A stretch of 64,000 bases of DNA from Symbiodinium natans. Taxonomy: Eukaryota > Sar > Dinophyceae > Suessiales > Symbiodiniaceae. Positions 41,901 to 52,642 of this stretch are shown here, one piece after another (position 1 is the first letter of the stretch; every line of letters starts with the position of its first letter). A model generated the notes under the pieces. The model was not told the DNA's origin and made no database searches. It saw only the letters and a program-made list of their open reading frames with translations. The stretch covers positions 172,501 to 236,500 of the forward strand of contig CAJNDS010002732.1 of assembly GCA_905221605.1 (NCBI GenBank), given 5' to 3'. Made by a program: the position numbers and the translations under genes.

Positions 41901-44423
41901 AGCTTAGGGCGTAGGGCCGCTGGGGCCATGAAGCCATGGGGCCAGAGGACCGTGGCGGAGTGGGCGGAGAGGGCGGGGGGAGTGGGGGTCGCGGGCATGC
42001 ACTGGAGCCCTTACAACTCAAGGCGGCTAAGGCCATAAAGCCATGGGGTTAGAGGGCCATGGCGGCACTGGAGCCCTTAAAACTCAGCTTAGGGCGTAGG
42101 GCCGCTGGGGCCATGAAGCCATGGGGCCAGAAAGTCATGGCGGAGTGGGCGGAGAGGGCATGCACTGAAGCCCTTAAAACTCAGCCTACCGCCTAGGGCC
42201 GCTGGGGCCATGAAGCCATGGGGCCAGAGGGCCATGGCGGAGTGGGCGGAGAGGGCCGGAGTGGGGGTCGCGGGCGTGCGCTGGAGCCCTTCAAACTCAG
42301 CTTGGGGTCTGGGGCCGCTGGGGCCATAAAGCCATGGGGCCAGAGGGCCATGGCGGCACTGGAGCCCTTAAAACTCAGCTTAGCCACAGACCCATAACGG
42401 AGTATTAAAACTCAGCTTAGGGCCCAGGGCCGCTGGGGCCATGCCATGGGGCCAGAGGGCCATGGCGGAGCGGAGAGGGCGGGGGGAGTGGGGGTCGCGG
42501 GCATGCGCTGGAGCCCTTAAAACTCAGCTTAGGGCCTAGGGCCGCTGGGGCCATAAAGCCATGGGGCCAGCGGGCCATGGCAGCACTGGAGCCCTTAAAA
42601 CTCAGCTTAGAGCCTATGGGCCAGAGGAGCATGAGCAGCAGTCGGAGTGGGCGGAGAGGGCGGGGGGAGTGGGAGGCCTCAGCCCTTTATCCTCAGCTTA
42701 GCGGCTTAGCGCCTATGGTCGAAGGCTGGGCCATGGGACCATGGGGGTAGGGGTCTGGGGCGCTGGGGCCATGAAGCCATGGGGCCAGCTATGGGAAGCG
42801 GTCGGAGTGGGCGGGTGGAGCAACGTGGGGCACTGGGGCCATGAAGCCATGGGGCCAGAGGGTCATGGGGGGGAAGTGCAGCAAGTGGGCATGCACGGAC
42901 CTAAAACTCAGCTTGACTATGGTGAAGGCTGGGGCCATGGACCTGGGGGTAGGCCCTGGGCCGCTCGGGCCATGAAGCCATGAGGCCAGAGGGTGATGGG
43001 GAGCGGTCGGGGGGAGTGGAGGAAGCGGAGGCCATGGGACCATGGGGTAGGGCTCTGGGGCGCTGGGGCCATCATGGGGGGAAGTGGAGCAAGTGGGCAT
43101 GCACGGAGCCCTTAAAACTCAGCGTAGGGGTTATGGTAGAAGGCTGGGGCCATGGGGCGATGGGGGAATGGCGGGGTGGGTGGGGGTGGTGAAGGTCGGG
43201 GGTAGGGCCCTGGGGCATCATGGGGGGGAAGTGGAGCAAGTGGGCATGCACGGAGCCCTTAAAACTCAGCTTAGGGCCGATGGGAGAAGGCTGGGGCCAT
43301 GGGGGAATGGCGGGGTGGGTGGGGGTGGTGGAAGGTCTAAGAAGCAGTGGGTCTTCACTGACGCCGCCCCCGGCTGGGGTCGGCGGATTGTTTTTAGTAA
43401 GGTTCTAAGGGGAGTATAGATGAACCCGAAAAGGGTTTATATGTTCCATATGCCTGAATAATTAGGGGTTATCATCGTACAGGGTATAATATTAGACCCC
43501 AATTTTAGGGTACATTTCGTCCCCTTAAGGTGTATACACGGCTCCGACGCCCTCTACGCAAAGCCGCAGCGGCTGACGCGCTGAAATCATTCATCGGCGC
43601 ATCTTCTCGGGCATACTTGCTGCGGCGAGCTGTCAAGAACTTTGTGCGGTCTGTCTTGCTGGTACAAAAAGCGATGCGACATCAAGCTCGAATCTTCAAG
43701 ACGATTCAGAACTACATCTTGAAGCCATACTTGTGGTGTGCAGAGACCCAAGCACTTGGCGACATCTGCCGTGTACGTAAGCCAGAGGTAGCTGCAAGAA
43801 TAGAGGCCTATTTGGACGAAGCGGATGTGGAACGCTGGAAGGCAGAAGCGAGGCAAATGATGATTTCAAGAGCACGGGCATGGCGAGAAGAATACATGAA
43901 TGTGCCGCGCCCGTCCAAAGAGCAAGTAATGCTCCAAGACGATGCGAGCATCCTTCATGCTCGTTCAGAAGCTCGGCAGCAGATGTCGGTTGCAGTGGCT
44001 ACGCTTTCCGACCCCAGAGCTGCAAAGCGCTGGCGAAACAACCCGGAACATCATGGCGACACAACGCAGACGCCAAGGAAGTCGATGACTTTCAGCAAGA
44101 ACTTCGCAACCATGAATCGTGTGAGGCTCGACTCGAAGGAACGCGACGAGATTGCGCGAAAAGTGCTTCTTCGCATGATTGACTTCTGGTGGAACTCCTT
44201 CTGCTTCTATCAAGCACAGGCTGGTAGATCCAGAAAAGACTGGATCAATTGGCGTAGGGAGGTGCTCCGCCATGGCTCACTGGACTCGCGGGCACCAGAC
44301 CCACCGGAAGTTTTGGTCTACCCTGAAATCTCCTTCGCGCAAGCTTACACGTGGCTGCAAAAGGAGGTCGAATATCGACTCAGGGACAGGCAGGACTCCA
44401 ACGTGCTCATGGACTTTTTGTAA
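38902..44423 (+). CDS. Unknown coiled/IQ-like basic protein, two long exons split by a repeat-filled 3.5-kb intron
   Basis: Exon 1 runs from the ATG at 38902 to about 39977 (frame open to 40014). Exon 2 runs from about 43527 to the TAA at 44423. Both are long, Arg/Gln/Ala-rich and of one style, so I join them. I propose a donor near CTTCTG|GTTGTG and an acceptor at TTAAG|GTGTAT, giving about 650 residues. Exon 1 has a disordered N-terminus (~200 residues), a helical stretch (RLEHAFRLRLQQTRHERAQR) and a hydrophobic segment (PWITILVVALSSMLLRKLV). Exon 2 starts with IQ-motif-like helices (LLRRAVKNFVRSVLLVQKAM) and ends in LQKEVEYRLRDRQDSNVLMD. The role is unknown; calmodulin-like binding is only a guess. 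No signal peptide. Confidence 0.6.
40098..40258 (+). repeat. ~53-bp tandem repeat, three and a half copies
   Basis: Unit TTTCTAAGCATTTTCAGGCC then CCTAAACTCCCTTAAAATCT-type sequence, inside the intron of the two-exon gene. Confidence 0.85.
40280..40430 (+). repeat. Short GC-rich tandem repeat (CTGATGCGCCC words)
   Basis: Three to four copies of GATGCTCCTGATGCGC with GGGGTCCCG spacers. Confidence 0.7.
40640..40990 (+). repeat. Higher-order repeat: telomere-type units plus GTTGAGTCGACCGTCTGGTC
   Basis: Five copies of GTTGAGTCGACCGTCTGGTC (near 40685, 40738, 40786, 40846, 40896), each separated by TTTAGGG units and a CTCAGGGTATGGG variant; period about 48-60 bp. Confidence 0.92.
41040..43330. 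repeat. Satellite array with an orientation switch
   Basis: Core CCCTAAGCTGAGTTTTAAGG (then GCTCCAGTGC) is on the + strand three times (41066-41260). From about 41535 the same core appears reversed (GCCCTTAAAACTCAGCTTAG) about 17 times to 43290. Spacers repeat CCATGAAGCCATGGGGCCAG and GGCGGAGTGGGCGGAGAGGG. Unit length varies from about 35 to 210 bp. The switch lies between about 41330 and 41530. It fills the intron of the two-exon gene and carries several false frames. Confidence 0.92.
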
Positions 44424-46356
44424 GGTCCTGCGCAGCTTCTGTTTTCCAGGACTGGGAACGACATTCAGAGCACATGCAGGCAGAGCCAATTGAGTTTCAC
44501 TGTTTCGTGGTCTGCGCAGTAGCAGACGTTCGCTGCAAAAGCAGCCCATGACTCGCCAAAAAGCTCCATAAGCATTCGCAGGCCGGCAAGTTGGAGTTTA
44601 GGGTTTAGGGTTTTGGGGTTCCGGGTCGTCCAAAGACAGCATAAGACAGCCTTAGCAGGGTTACTGTATGCAGGACGGAAAGCCCACTGGAACATTTAGT
44701 GCCTCGGCAGCCAATGCCAAGGGCGACCACACTGGATCCAGACGCTCGCCGGCAATGTGAGCATATTCAACCCTAAACCCTGAACCCTAAACCCTAGACT
44801 GCGACGCCGGTGGAACGTTGTCTGATTTGCGCAGTGGCGTTCAGGCATGTTTGGCAGCTGGCTACGTCTCTCGCTGCACTAGTGATTGACCCTAAACCCT
44901 AAACCCTAAACCTACTGCAATACCAGCACAGTGCAAGACTTGCCCGCGCAGCTGCACGATGCGAATATGCACCGGCATGGGGCCAGGTGACAACTGCATC
45001 ATTGCATGGGGCTTGTTTTACACTGATCCAGAGGCCGGCGCCAGCACTCATTGGTCCCTGACAATTACGTGTGTATATATATATATATATAGTACAACTA
45101 TATTCTAATGTGTATATATATATATATTACACTCGCACATACATATATATATATACACACACACACACATATGCTAAGACCGCTCTCTGCCACCTTTGAC
45201 AGGGGCCAGGCTCGGATGATGCAGTGGCGTGCCTCACTAGCATCGCGAAGTTCCTCTTGATTCTGGGCAGCAGCGGCTGTATTGGTGCTAGTAGGACGAG
45301 CCGGCCTCGCCAGTATCCCAGGCCTAGGGGGAGAACTAATCTGTGACATTGATCCAGTCAAAGGAGGGTTTAGGGTTTAGGGTTAGGGTTGAATACAGCG
45401 AGGATATAGCTGACAGCAACTTGAACAACTACAACTCAGCAGGAATGAGAGTTCTTTCTCTCGGAGCGGGCTTGGTTGCGAAAATCTCCACACTGTGGCG
45501 CCTCAAGGAAATACCAGAGCCACAAGATGGAGCTGGTGATCAACGGCTTGAAGGACCATCCCCCCGTTCTTGGGTTTAGGGTTCTTGATTTGGGCTGCTT
45601 GCCGGTCATCTCTGCTGCATGATTTTGTTGGCATGCACGTGCACAATCCTGACTCTTATTGATAAGTGCTCAGCCCCTCCCCGCCACCCCGTGTTAAGAG
45701 GGCTTTACCCCTTTCTCCCTGACCAGCCGATGAGCATTTTTTGGGCAAGTCGACAGAGAGGGAGCGGGAGGGAGAGAGAGCTCTGAGGTTTCATTCTGGG
45801 GTGTTGACCATCCACGTACTGTTCTGCGTGTCTAACATCGAGCATCTGGCGCACCCGGGCACACAGGGAGGGGAAGCACTCCCTCTGAAGCAGATGAGAG
45901 AGCTCCTTAGCGAGCTTTACGCGCTGCTGGATGTCTGGGGAGCAGGAGTCGTGACAACTCGCTCATCTGCTTCACGCCGATGGCTGGGCAAAAGTTGTGG
46001 ACGCGCGAATACGTGGGGGGCGTCGTCCCAATCTCGCTTGCGTGGGGGGATGTGAAGAAGGGAGGGAGGGAGACAGTCCCCTTTTTTGGTTTCTTTTCAG
46101 CCCTCGGGTGAAAACAGCCCGGGCTGAAATTTTGAGTGAGGGATTGAGTAAGGCAGGCAAACCCTATGTTGTTGCACGCTCAACCCGGCACGACACAAAC
46201 TTCGTGAGTTGACAAGGATGTCAAGGGGGATGAGAAGACCTGGATGGATCGTGCCTGTGCTCAGCAAAAGTAGGCCCTAGTTGCGCATTCTGTTTGTCTG
46301 CGGAGCAAGCCAGCCCTTTCTTCATGCCATCACTGCAAGCAAGGACCTCATATCAG
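44424..46356. other. No confident gene; telomere-type and AT repeats
   Basis: Telomere-type tracts at 44596-44616, 44769-44800, 44889-44914 and 45367-45390. Protein-like fragments near 46130-46205 (KAGKPYVVARSTRHDTNFVS) may be an upstream exon of the GH15-like gene. Confidence 0.35.
45074..45170. repeat. (TA)n / (CA)n microsatellite cluster
   Basis: Three TATATA runs and a CACACACA run within 100 bp. Confidence 0.95.
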
Positions 46357-49113
46357 GTTTATTGGCGAAACAGGACTGGAAGATCCCAAGTGGTGCCTGG
46401 TCAAAACGTGAGATTTCGCCCTGAAACTCGTCAGCTGTTCAGTCCCAGGTACAACCACAAGCAAAACGATGCTTTGGGATACTTCATGTGGGCCCAATAC
46501 CCGGTTGTGTTGCGGCTTTTTGTCTCCTCACATCACCTTGGAAGTTCGAAGCACATGGGTCAGGCCCGAACTCAGCTGGCCTGGCACAAGAAGTTGCCTT
46601 TCGATGGAGAGCACCTCAAACTCATGGGCCAGGCAATCTCTAGACTCTAGCTGCTCCAGCGACAGCTGGGCATTCTGATGCCACGAATGCTTGAACATGC
46701 TCCAGCACTGACAGCTCTTCGACTATCTGCGGGCGATTGAGTGTTGGGAAGACTTGGACGGAGGCAGCCTAGCTGGAACGCACTGCCCTTCCTTCGTAAT
46801 TGCTTTCAGTGGGCGTAGCGTGTGTTGTGGTACCGTCGCTTATACTTTGCAAGCGCAGGCCATTGGGAGGAGCACTCTGCTGTGCATGCATCCTCCATTG
46901 GGCCAGCTGCTTGATTTTGTTGTGCGTGATGGGCCAAGTGCTTCCACGAAGATCACCAGTGAGGCCTCCGCTGGCAGCTGTCAAACTCTTTAAGAAGGCA
47001 CGAGGGGGGCACCCGGTGCGGGAATTTCACTGAAAACGGAACTTGCGTCAGGTAGCTGCCAGGGATGGCTTCTTGCCGCCATGCAAGAGCGACACCTTGG
47101 ACGTCTTAGAGTCAAATCTCGAGGCCGCTGCGACATGCTATCTTCAGCAGCCTGAGCATGCTTCTGCTTCTCGATGGAGCTTCAGCCATTGGCCATTGCC
47201 AGTCTGCCCTGGGGAAGATTCTGCCCAACGCCGGGTCCTCAGCCACACAACTTCGACTCGCTGGGGACACTGTTTGTCTAGGGCGGCTCTATAGTTGTTC
47301 AGTGTTTTTTCTCGTGTTCTCTCAGTTCTCCCCCCCCCAAAAAAAAATCCTTTGGAAGCTTCTCACACAGAATTCTTCATTCCAGACATCACAAGACTCG
47401 CAAGACGAAGCCGTGCACATTTGTGACTCATCTTGAGCACCCGTTTCTGCTCAATGTATCCATGCTCGGCGCCTCATGGGTTATTCTGTTATTCGTGGGC
47501 TTGGGCCTAGGATGGCCAAGGTTTTTCATGAGTGAGGAGTCTTGGGAGGAACGTTTTGGAGTTTAGCTTGCGATTAACGCCTGCTGGTTTTTACGGGTGC
47601 CCCAGGGTTGGGCCAGGTAGACGTAGAAGGATTCGTGCACGGGTTTGGGATGTGTCTCTGCTGCGTTCCAGGGATTGTGGTCTCCAATTTTGCAAGCAAC
47701 GATTCACTCGGTTGGATCTGTTGCAACAAAGCCACGAAACGAATATTCGGAAAGCCACCGAAAGCCTGTTTAGTGATCTCGGATCTTAGGAGGATCTTCG
47801 GATGTTGTTCGCTCATTGCCCAGCGTGCCTGATGAGTTCGGCGTAATTAATTTCACAAACTCGCCCAGGAGATCATTTTCCCCGCAGATCTGGCAAGAGA
47901 CGCTGACGCTGCCACCGTCTTCCTTGCATATCCTTTAGAGGCCAACAGCCTCCTGCACTCACTTCACTCACTTCACTGGCCAGGCAACTGTGCTCCGATA
48001 CGTTACCTCAGAACACCGGTCCCATTGCAGGTGGTTGATGACGCAGTGGGGCTTCAAATCATGGATCGCCTGAAGAAGGCGAGCAGCGGGAAGGGAGGGG
48101 GGGGGAGTGGAGCTATGGGAGCTTCATGGGAGCTTCCAAACTTTTTTGTGCAACTTCTGAAGGCAGCCTTGACCCAGGTCATGGGCCACATCGGCATGTG
48201 CCGCTACCGGAAGGCCAACAGCGTCTCCGACGCACGTTCAAGCGCAGCGCACGCCTTGTGCAGGATAGCTACTGGTGCAAGGACTGCCTCCAGACGTATG
48301 CCCACAGGGTTGCGGGGGTCACGAAAGAGAGCAGTGCAGGACTACAAGGACAAGGTCGGAGACGATCCGACAAAGCATTTCACGGATGAGGAGTTGAAAG
48401 AAAGAGACAGGCTATCTGCTATCTCCCCCCGGGCTGACAAGAGCAGACTGTTGTGGCCAGAGTGGTGCTGCAGGCTGCTGAAGGACGGCGAGGAGGCACA
48501 ATGGTGCTTATTCGATCCGATTCTCGGCAGCCCTTTTCATGAGTCGCAGCTGCGATGCAAGCGACCGATTCCAGGGTCGTCGAGAGCCTTGTGGGCACTT
48601 GAGGATGGTCAGCGCCTTCTACGGCCGCATGTACCAGAAGACAAAGGCGATGGAAACAAGAGCCGAGAGCCGCTGAAGAATCAAAATAAGTCTGTGATGT
48701 GACAAGGCGATGTTTTTCTTTTTTGCAGTGTAGCTGCAGCTTACGGTGCCAGGATGCCAAGTACTTGAGACTGCAGCAGCTGTTCCTTGCGAGGCACGTA
48801 GATTTCGATCCCAGAGTCTGCGATGAGACTCTGCACCCTCACAGCTCTCAATCTTTGCGAATGCGCAGGTCTCTGGCCGCAATTACTGGAGATTCCTGCC
48901 CCTACGGTCCGTGGCACTGCGCAGAGGCGCCTCAGCAGATCCCTTCCCGCCTTGTTTCGAAGGGCGAGACTCGGAGGGGACAGTCGGACAGACTTAGACC
49001 TATTTTTGGGCATGTTTGCTGTCACCTGCCTACGTCATCAGGCTTACTATCTGGAGAAGGACACCTGGGTCCCAAATGATGATACACCGCTGGTTTGGAC
49101 GCAGCACCCCGAC
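46357..49113 (+). CDS. GH15-like (glucoamylase-type) glycoside hydrolase, multi-exon
   Basis: Exon blocks in order: 46357-46492 (VYWRNRTGRSQVV ... NHKQNDALGYFMWAQ); 46715-46770 (DYLRAIECWEDLDGG); about 47190-47250 (AIGHCQSALGKILPN); 47887-47942 (RDADAATVFLAYPLE); about 48187-48222 (GHIGMCRYRKA); about 48240-48272 (QDSYWCKD); about 48340-48410 (DYKDKVGDDPTKHFTDEEL); 48480-48530 (EEAQWCLFDPIL); 49041-49113 (AYYLEKDTWVPNDDTPLVW). The HxQNDALGYF, YWxxDY, EAQWCxFDPI and PNDxTPLxWTQ words, in this order, are those I associate with GH15-related (alpha/alpha)6-barrel proteins found in cyanobacteria. Such enzymes act on alpha-glucans. The QND and W-E-D sites fit active-site acids, but the substrate is not deducible. 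Intron ends share AGGACT (48264 and 48334). First exons and the stop are not identified; a telomere-type tract follows 50 bp later. Confidence 0.62.
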
Positions 49114-49164
49114 AGCTCAGCCTGTCCTGGAGTGGTTGAAGCAAGACTTGGTGGAGACTGCCCA

Positions 49165-49231
49165 AGGAGTATCCCCTAAACCCTAAACCCTAAACCCTAA
49201 ACCCTAAACCCTAAACCCTAAACCCTAAACT
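49165..49231 (-). repeat. Interstitial telomere repeat, (CCCTAAA) x ~9
   Basis: Perfect units. Further TTTAGGG-type tracts lie at 49327-49370 and 49390-49415. Confidence 0.97.
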
Positions 49232-52200
49232 TACATCTGCGCGCGATCTAAGGGTTGATCTCAAAATGGCCTTGTTCGAGATGGAGCGCAGCCTGGCACT
49301 TGTGATGTAAGCTGAAGGACCACTTTGGTTTAGGGATTAGGTTTAGGGTTTAGGGTATAGGGTTTAGTCACCAAGTCCCAGTTGCAAAAAAGGGTTTAGG
49401 GTTTAGGGTTTAGGGAGTGCCGTGGCCCTGTAGGCTGGGCTGGAGCTGAAGCTGGGCTTTCAGCTTCAGGTCAGAAATGAGGGGGTTTCCGAAATTGGGC
49501 TACCCTGTTTTGGGGTTCCTTTCGGATTCTATTCAGTTTTGGGGTATAAAGAGGGGCACCCCTATGTTCGAAAACCCCCAAATCAATTTAACCAAAGATC
49601 GCTTTCATTGACCCTGGCGTGCAAAACTTCGCGCCTCGCGCCGTGAAAAGATGGACACTGCGCGGCTGCAGCTTCTATCAGCTTGCGCTGGATACATGCT
49701 GCTCACGACCTGCGCCTGTCGTCCTTTCTTGCGCACAAGTCGGTTCCATCATCAGCGAAGGTCTGGCATCGCGTTCAGGTGCTTGAGGATGCTGCCCCAG
49801 GCCCCTCTGCTTGAGCGGTGAGCCTGGTAGCGGGCGCAAGCTCGAGTTTGGAACTGAACGGGTTTTGAACGCCTTGCTCCACACATGCAGCACCCCGCGC
49901 TCAATGACAACCCACTCAGCCCACAGCGCTAGAAGCACATGTATTGCTATTTGCGAGTTCTGCTAGGGGAGCTCCAGCAACGACAATCCCCTTCGACAAG
50001 TCAAAGCACGCGTCAGCTCGTGAAGCTTTTGCGGAATTAGTTGTGGGTAGAGTCTAGGAATTAGGGTGCAACGTATCGACTCCAGCGTACCAGGACACCA
50101 CGGTCTTTACGAGAGTTTCTCAGTCGGCCTTAAGACCCTAAACCAACTTCTCCGAATGGCAGGGGCAGACACGGCTTATTCTTGCGATCGCGAGCCGGGC
50201 TCCCAACTCTCGAAAGGCTCCCCTAATCCCTAAACGGCCCTAAATCCTCTTCTGGGACGCGTGTCTCTTTGGGAATTCCTGCTCGGTTCCATAAAGCGGC
50301 TCCATCGTTCCCCTGGGTCCTCAACCCTGTCCGACTTTGCATGTGTTTGTCTTGCAGCCACTGCAACGAGCGCTGCGTGCTTTGCAGCCTTTGTGCTCAG
50401 AGGCTTTCCACCACAATGTAGGTTTGGCCTCTGGTGCTTGGGCCCTCGATCGCCTTGCAGCAAAGCCTGCTTGCCCGTCAGCTGACAGCAACCAAGAAAC
50501 CAGGCAGAATTTCGTGCCAGAATTGCGTGTCGGTGCCTGCATCTGCCTGTTTTGCAGGCTGCGAAAGAGGATTGACAAAGGAGGCCCAGGCATTCGAGCA
50601 GCATCATGGTGCTGCTGCCTGCGGGAGAACAGAGGCTGCACTTGACTGGTTGTTGCGGTGTTAGATGTGTTGCCCTTGCAGCATATAGCAATCGAGCAAT
50701 ATACCGAGTTTGACCTCTCTTGTGGATTTAGAGTGCTGGCCCAAAGGTGCAAACAAGGATGCGCGGTCTGAATATGTTGGGCTTAGAGTGAGTGCTGACC
50801 GAGAATGTTCATACGCAAGAACGTGTAGAACTCCCATGGCTGACCGGATTGAAGACTGAAGTCCCCCAGAACCTTTTTGTTTTGGGAACCGTTCCAGGAA
50901 TCTCACTCAATCCAGGGGAGATTAGATCTAATCACCGGAGGTTTTTGCAATTATTGAGAAAAGATAGTATTCTGTCTTGTCATCCAAAGCCATCTTGTCT
51001 TAACAGAAACAATGGTTTGCTGGACTGAGTCGATCCAGCAAAAAAACCCGCTTTAAACGGCCAAAGAAGGACAGCTACTGGGACAACCGATGCGACAGCT
51101 TCAATCAGAGGCTGGTTTCTTCCTTTTGTACTTCTACGGAATAGTTCTTTCATTGAACCAAGCCGACAAATGATTGTAGCTTAAAAGGTACGGTCATCCA
51201 TAAAACGAAAAACGTATGGTGTTAGGCTCCTGCCAATCAGATACCAGTGCCCCCATCCTGAATTTGTAAAGAAGTGGTGACAACGTGAACCAGACCCAAG
51301 CAACAAAATCCAAACAGTGCTACAGTCCAAACACGGAGGTCAAATCAAGTTTGCCCACCTAGTTCTGAAATTAGCCCCACCTTTTGTGAGAGTCGAAAAA
51401 CTCAATAAGCAAATTTATCCCCTACATGGAATACGCTCATGCCACATATACTGCTTTGTATGCACATACATGGCTTCGCTGCACGTTCGGCTTCTCATTT
51501 ATGGAAGAAGTGGAGGCCTTGCTTTGTCAATGGCCGGGCATGTTGGAAGAGAATGAAGGACAGCCACTGCGAAAATGTATATATGCTACTCCCCTTGCTA
51601 CCTACTGTACTTCTCGTGGTGTTTATGCCCGTTTTTCTACAGGTGCTATGGCGAATGGTGGCTTTGTCTGAACACAGTGTCAGAGATGATGAAGTTGCCA
51701 AGCGATAGACAGGAATACAGCATACACGGCATCATTGCATGTAGAGGCAAATGTTATTCGCTGACTTGTGTTCATGATGCATGGCCTCTAGCTTACATAT
51801 CATTCCGTTTGCGAATCGAACTTTAGAACCCTGCTCTTACGATCGTTGAAATCACGTTCGTTGACCCCAAACACGTCTGGACGTCAGATGTATTGACGAA
51901 CCCTTTCCTACTAGTATGTATGTACGCAGGTATATATGCGCATCCCACACTCCTGGGCAACACTGTTGCATGCTGGTCATTGAGTCATTGACGAGTCATG
52001 TGCTGTCGTCGACGAGGTCGCCTATGAAGGGGAAGAGAAGCCTCCAGACGGCATCGCCCCAAGTGCTTCCTCTGCTGGAAGATGTGTGGGAGTTCTTTGC
52101 AAGAAGGTCGTTGAAGATATCGGCTTCGGGCCTGCGCAGGCTGGTGCTTAAGCCGATCAGGTTACGAGGGTTTCGTTTGCGCCACTTAGGGACCATGTGC

Positions 52201-52514
52201 TTGCACGCCTGACAGATTGTCGCGGGAGTGCTTGGCGGCGGCATTTGGGTTGCGGATGGCTCCGAGCTACTCATCCTCGGAGTCTCGCCCGAACAGAACA
52301 CTAGGTGAAGGCCTTTGGCCTTTTCCGGACCCGGAGGTTCCCTGACGGAGTGGCTAGAAGTGAGCACTGCATCGTAAGGCTCCGTAACCCGGGCAGCGCC
52401 TTGGCTTCACTTTTGAGATTTTGAGATGTGTTGCCGGGCTCCTCTCCTTCTCACCCCTGAGGTTTCCGATGAGATGCTCGGCTACATAATGCAGCTATCA
52501 AGCATGCACATCTA
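49232..52514. other. No recognisable gene
   Basis: 50850-51850 is more AT-rich than its surroundings, with several overlapping short frames (about 51426-51670) but no family motif. The first exons (TM1) of the downstream transporter are expected in or before this stretch; I did not find them. Confidence 0.35.
49481..49579. mobile_element. MITE family 2, copy 2
   Basis: Left end GGGGGTTTCCGAAATTGGG; right end CCCCTATGTTCGAAAACCCC. About 99 bp, AT-richer interior, no target duplication visible. Confidence 0.55.
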
Positions 52515-52600
52515 AGGGTGTACGAAATAGGGGATCGAAATACACCCCTAAATGGTACGAGCCTTATAACAAGCACCCCTAATTTCGGAAACCCACATCT
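52508..52600. mobile_element. MITE family 2, copy 3 (possible 6-bp target duplication)
   Basis: Left end GGGTGTACGAAATAGGGG, right end CCCCTAATTTCGGAAACCC, element about 79 bp. ACATCT occurs just outside both ends (52508-52513 and 52595-52600; two extra A at the left). Confidence 0.6.
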
Positions 52601-52642
52601 GGGCCACTCAATGCCAAATCCAAGCTCACGTGTTCAAGATGA

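Noticed and set aside
41136-43419. Pro/Gly/His-rich frames of 60-130 codons
   Set aside because: Satellite array translation; frames change with unit length and occur on both strands.
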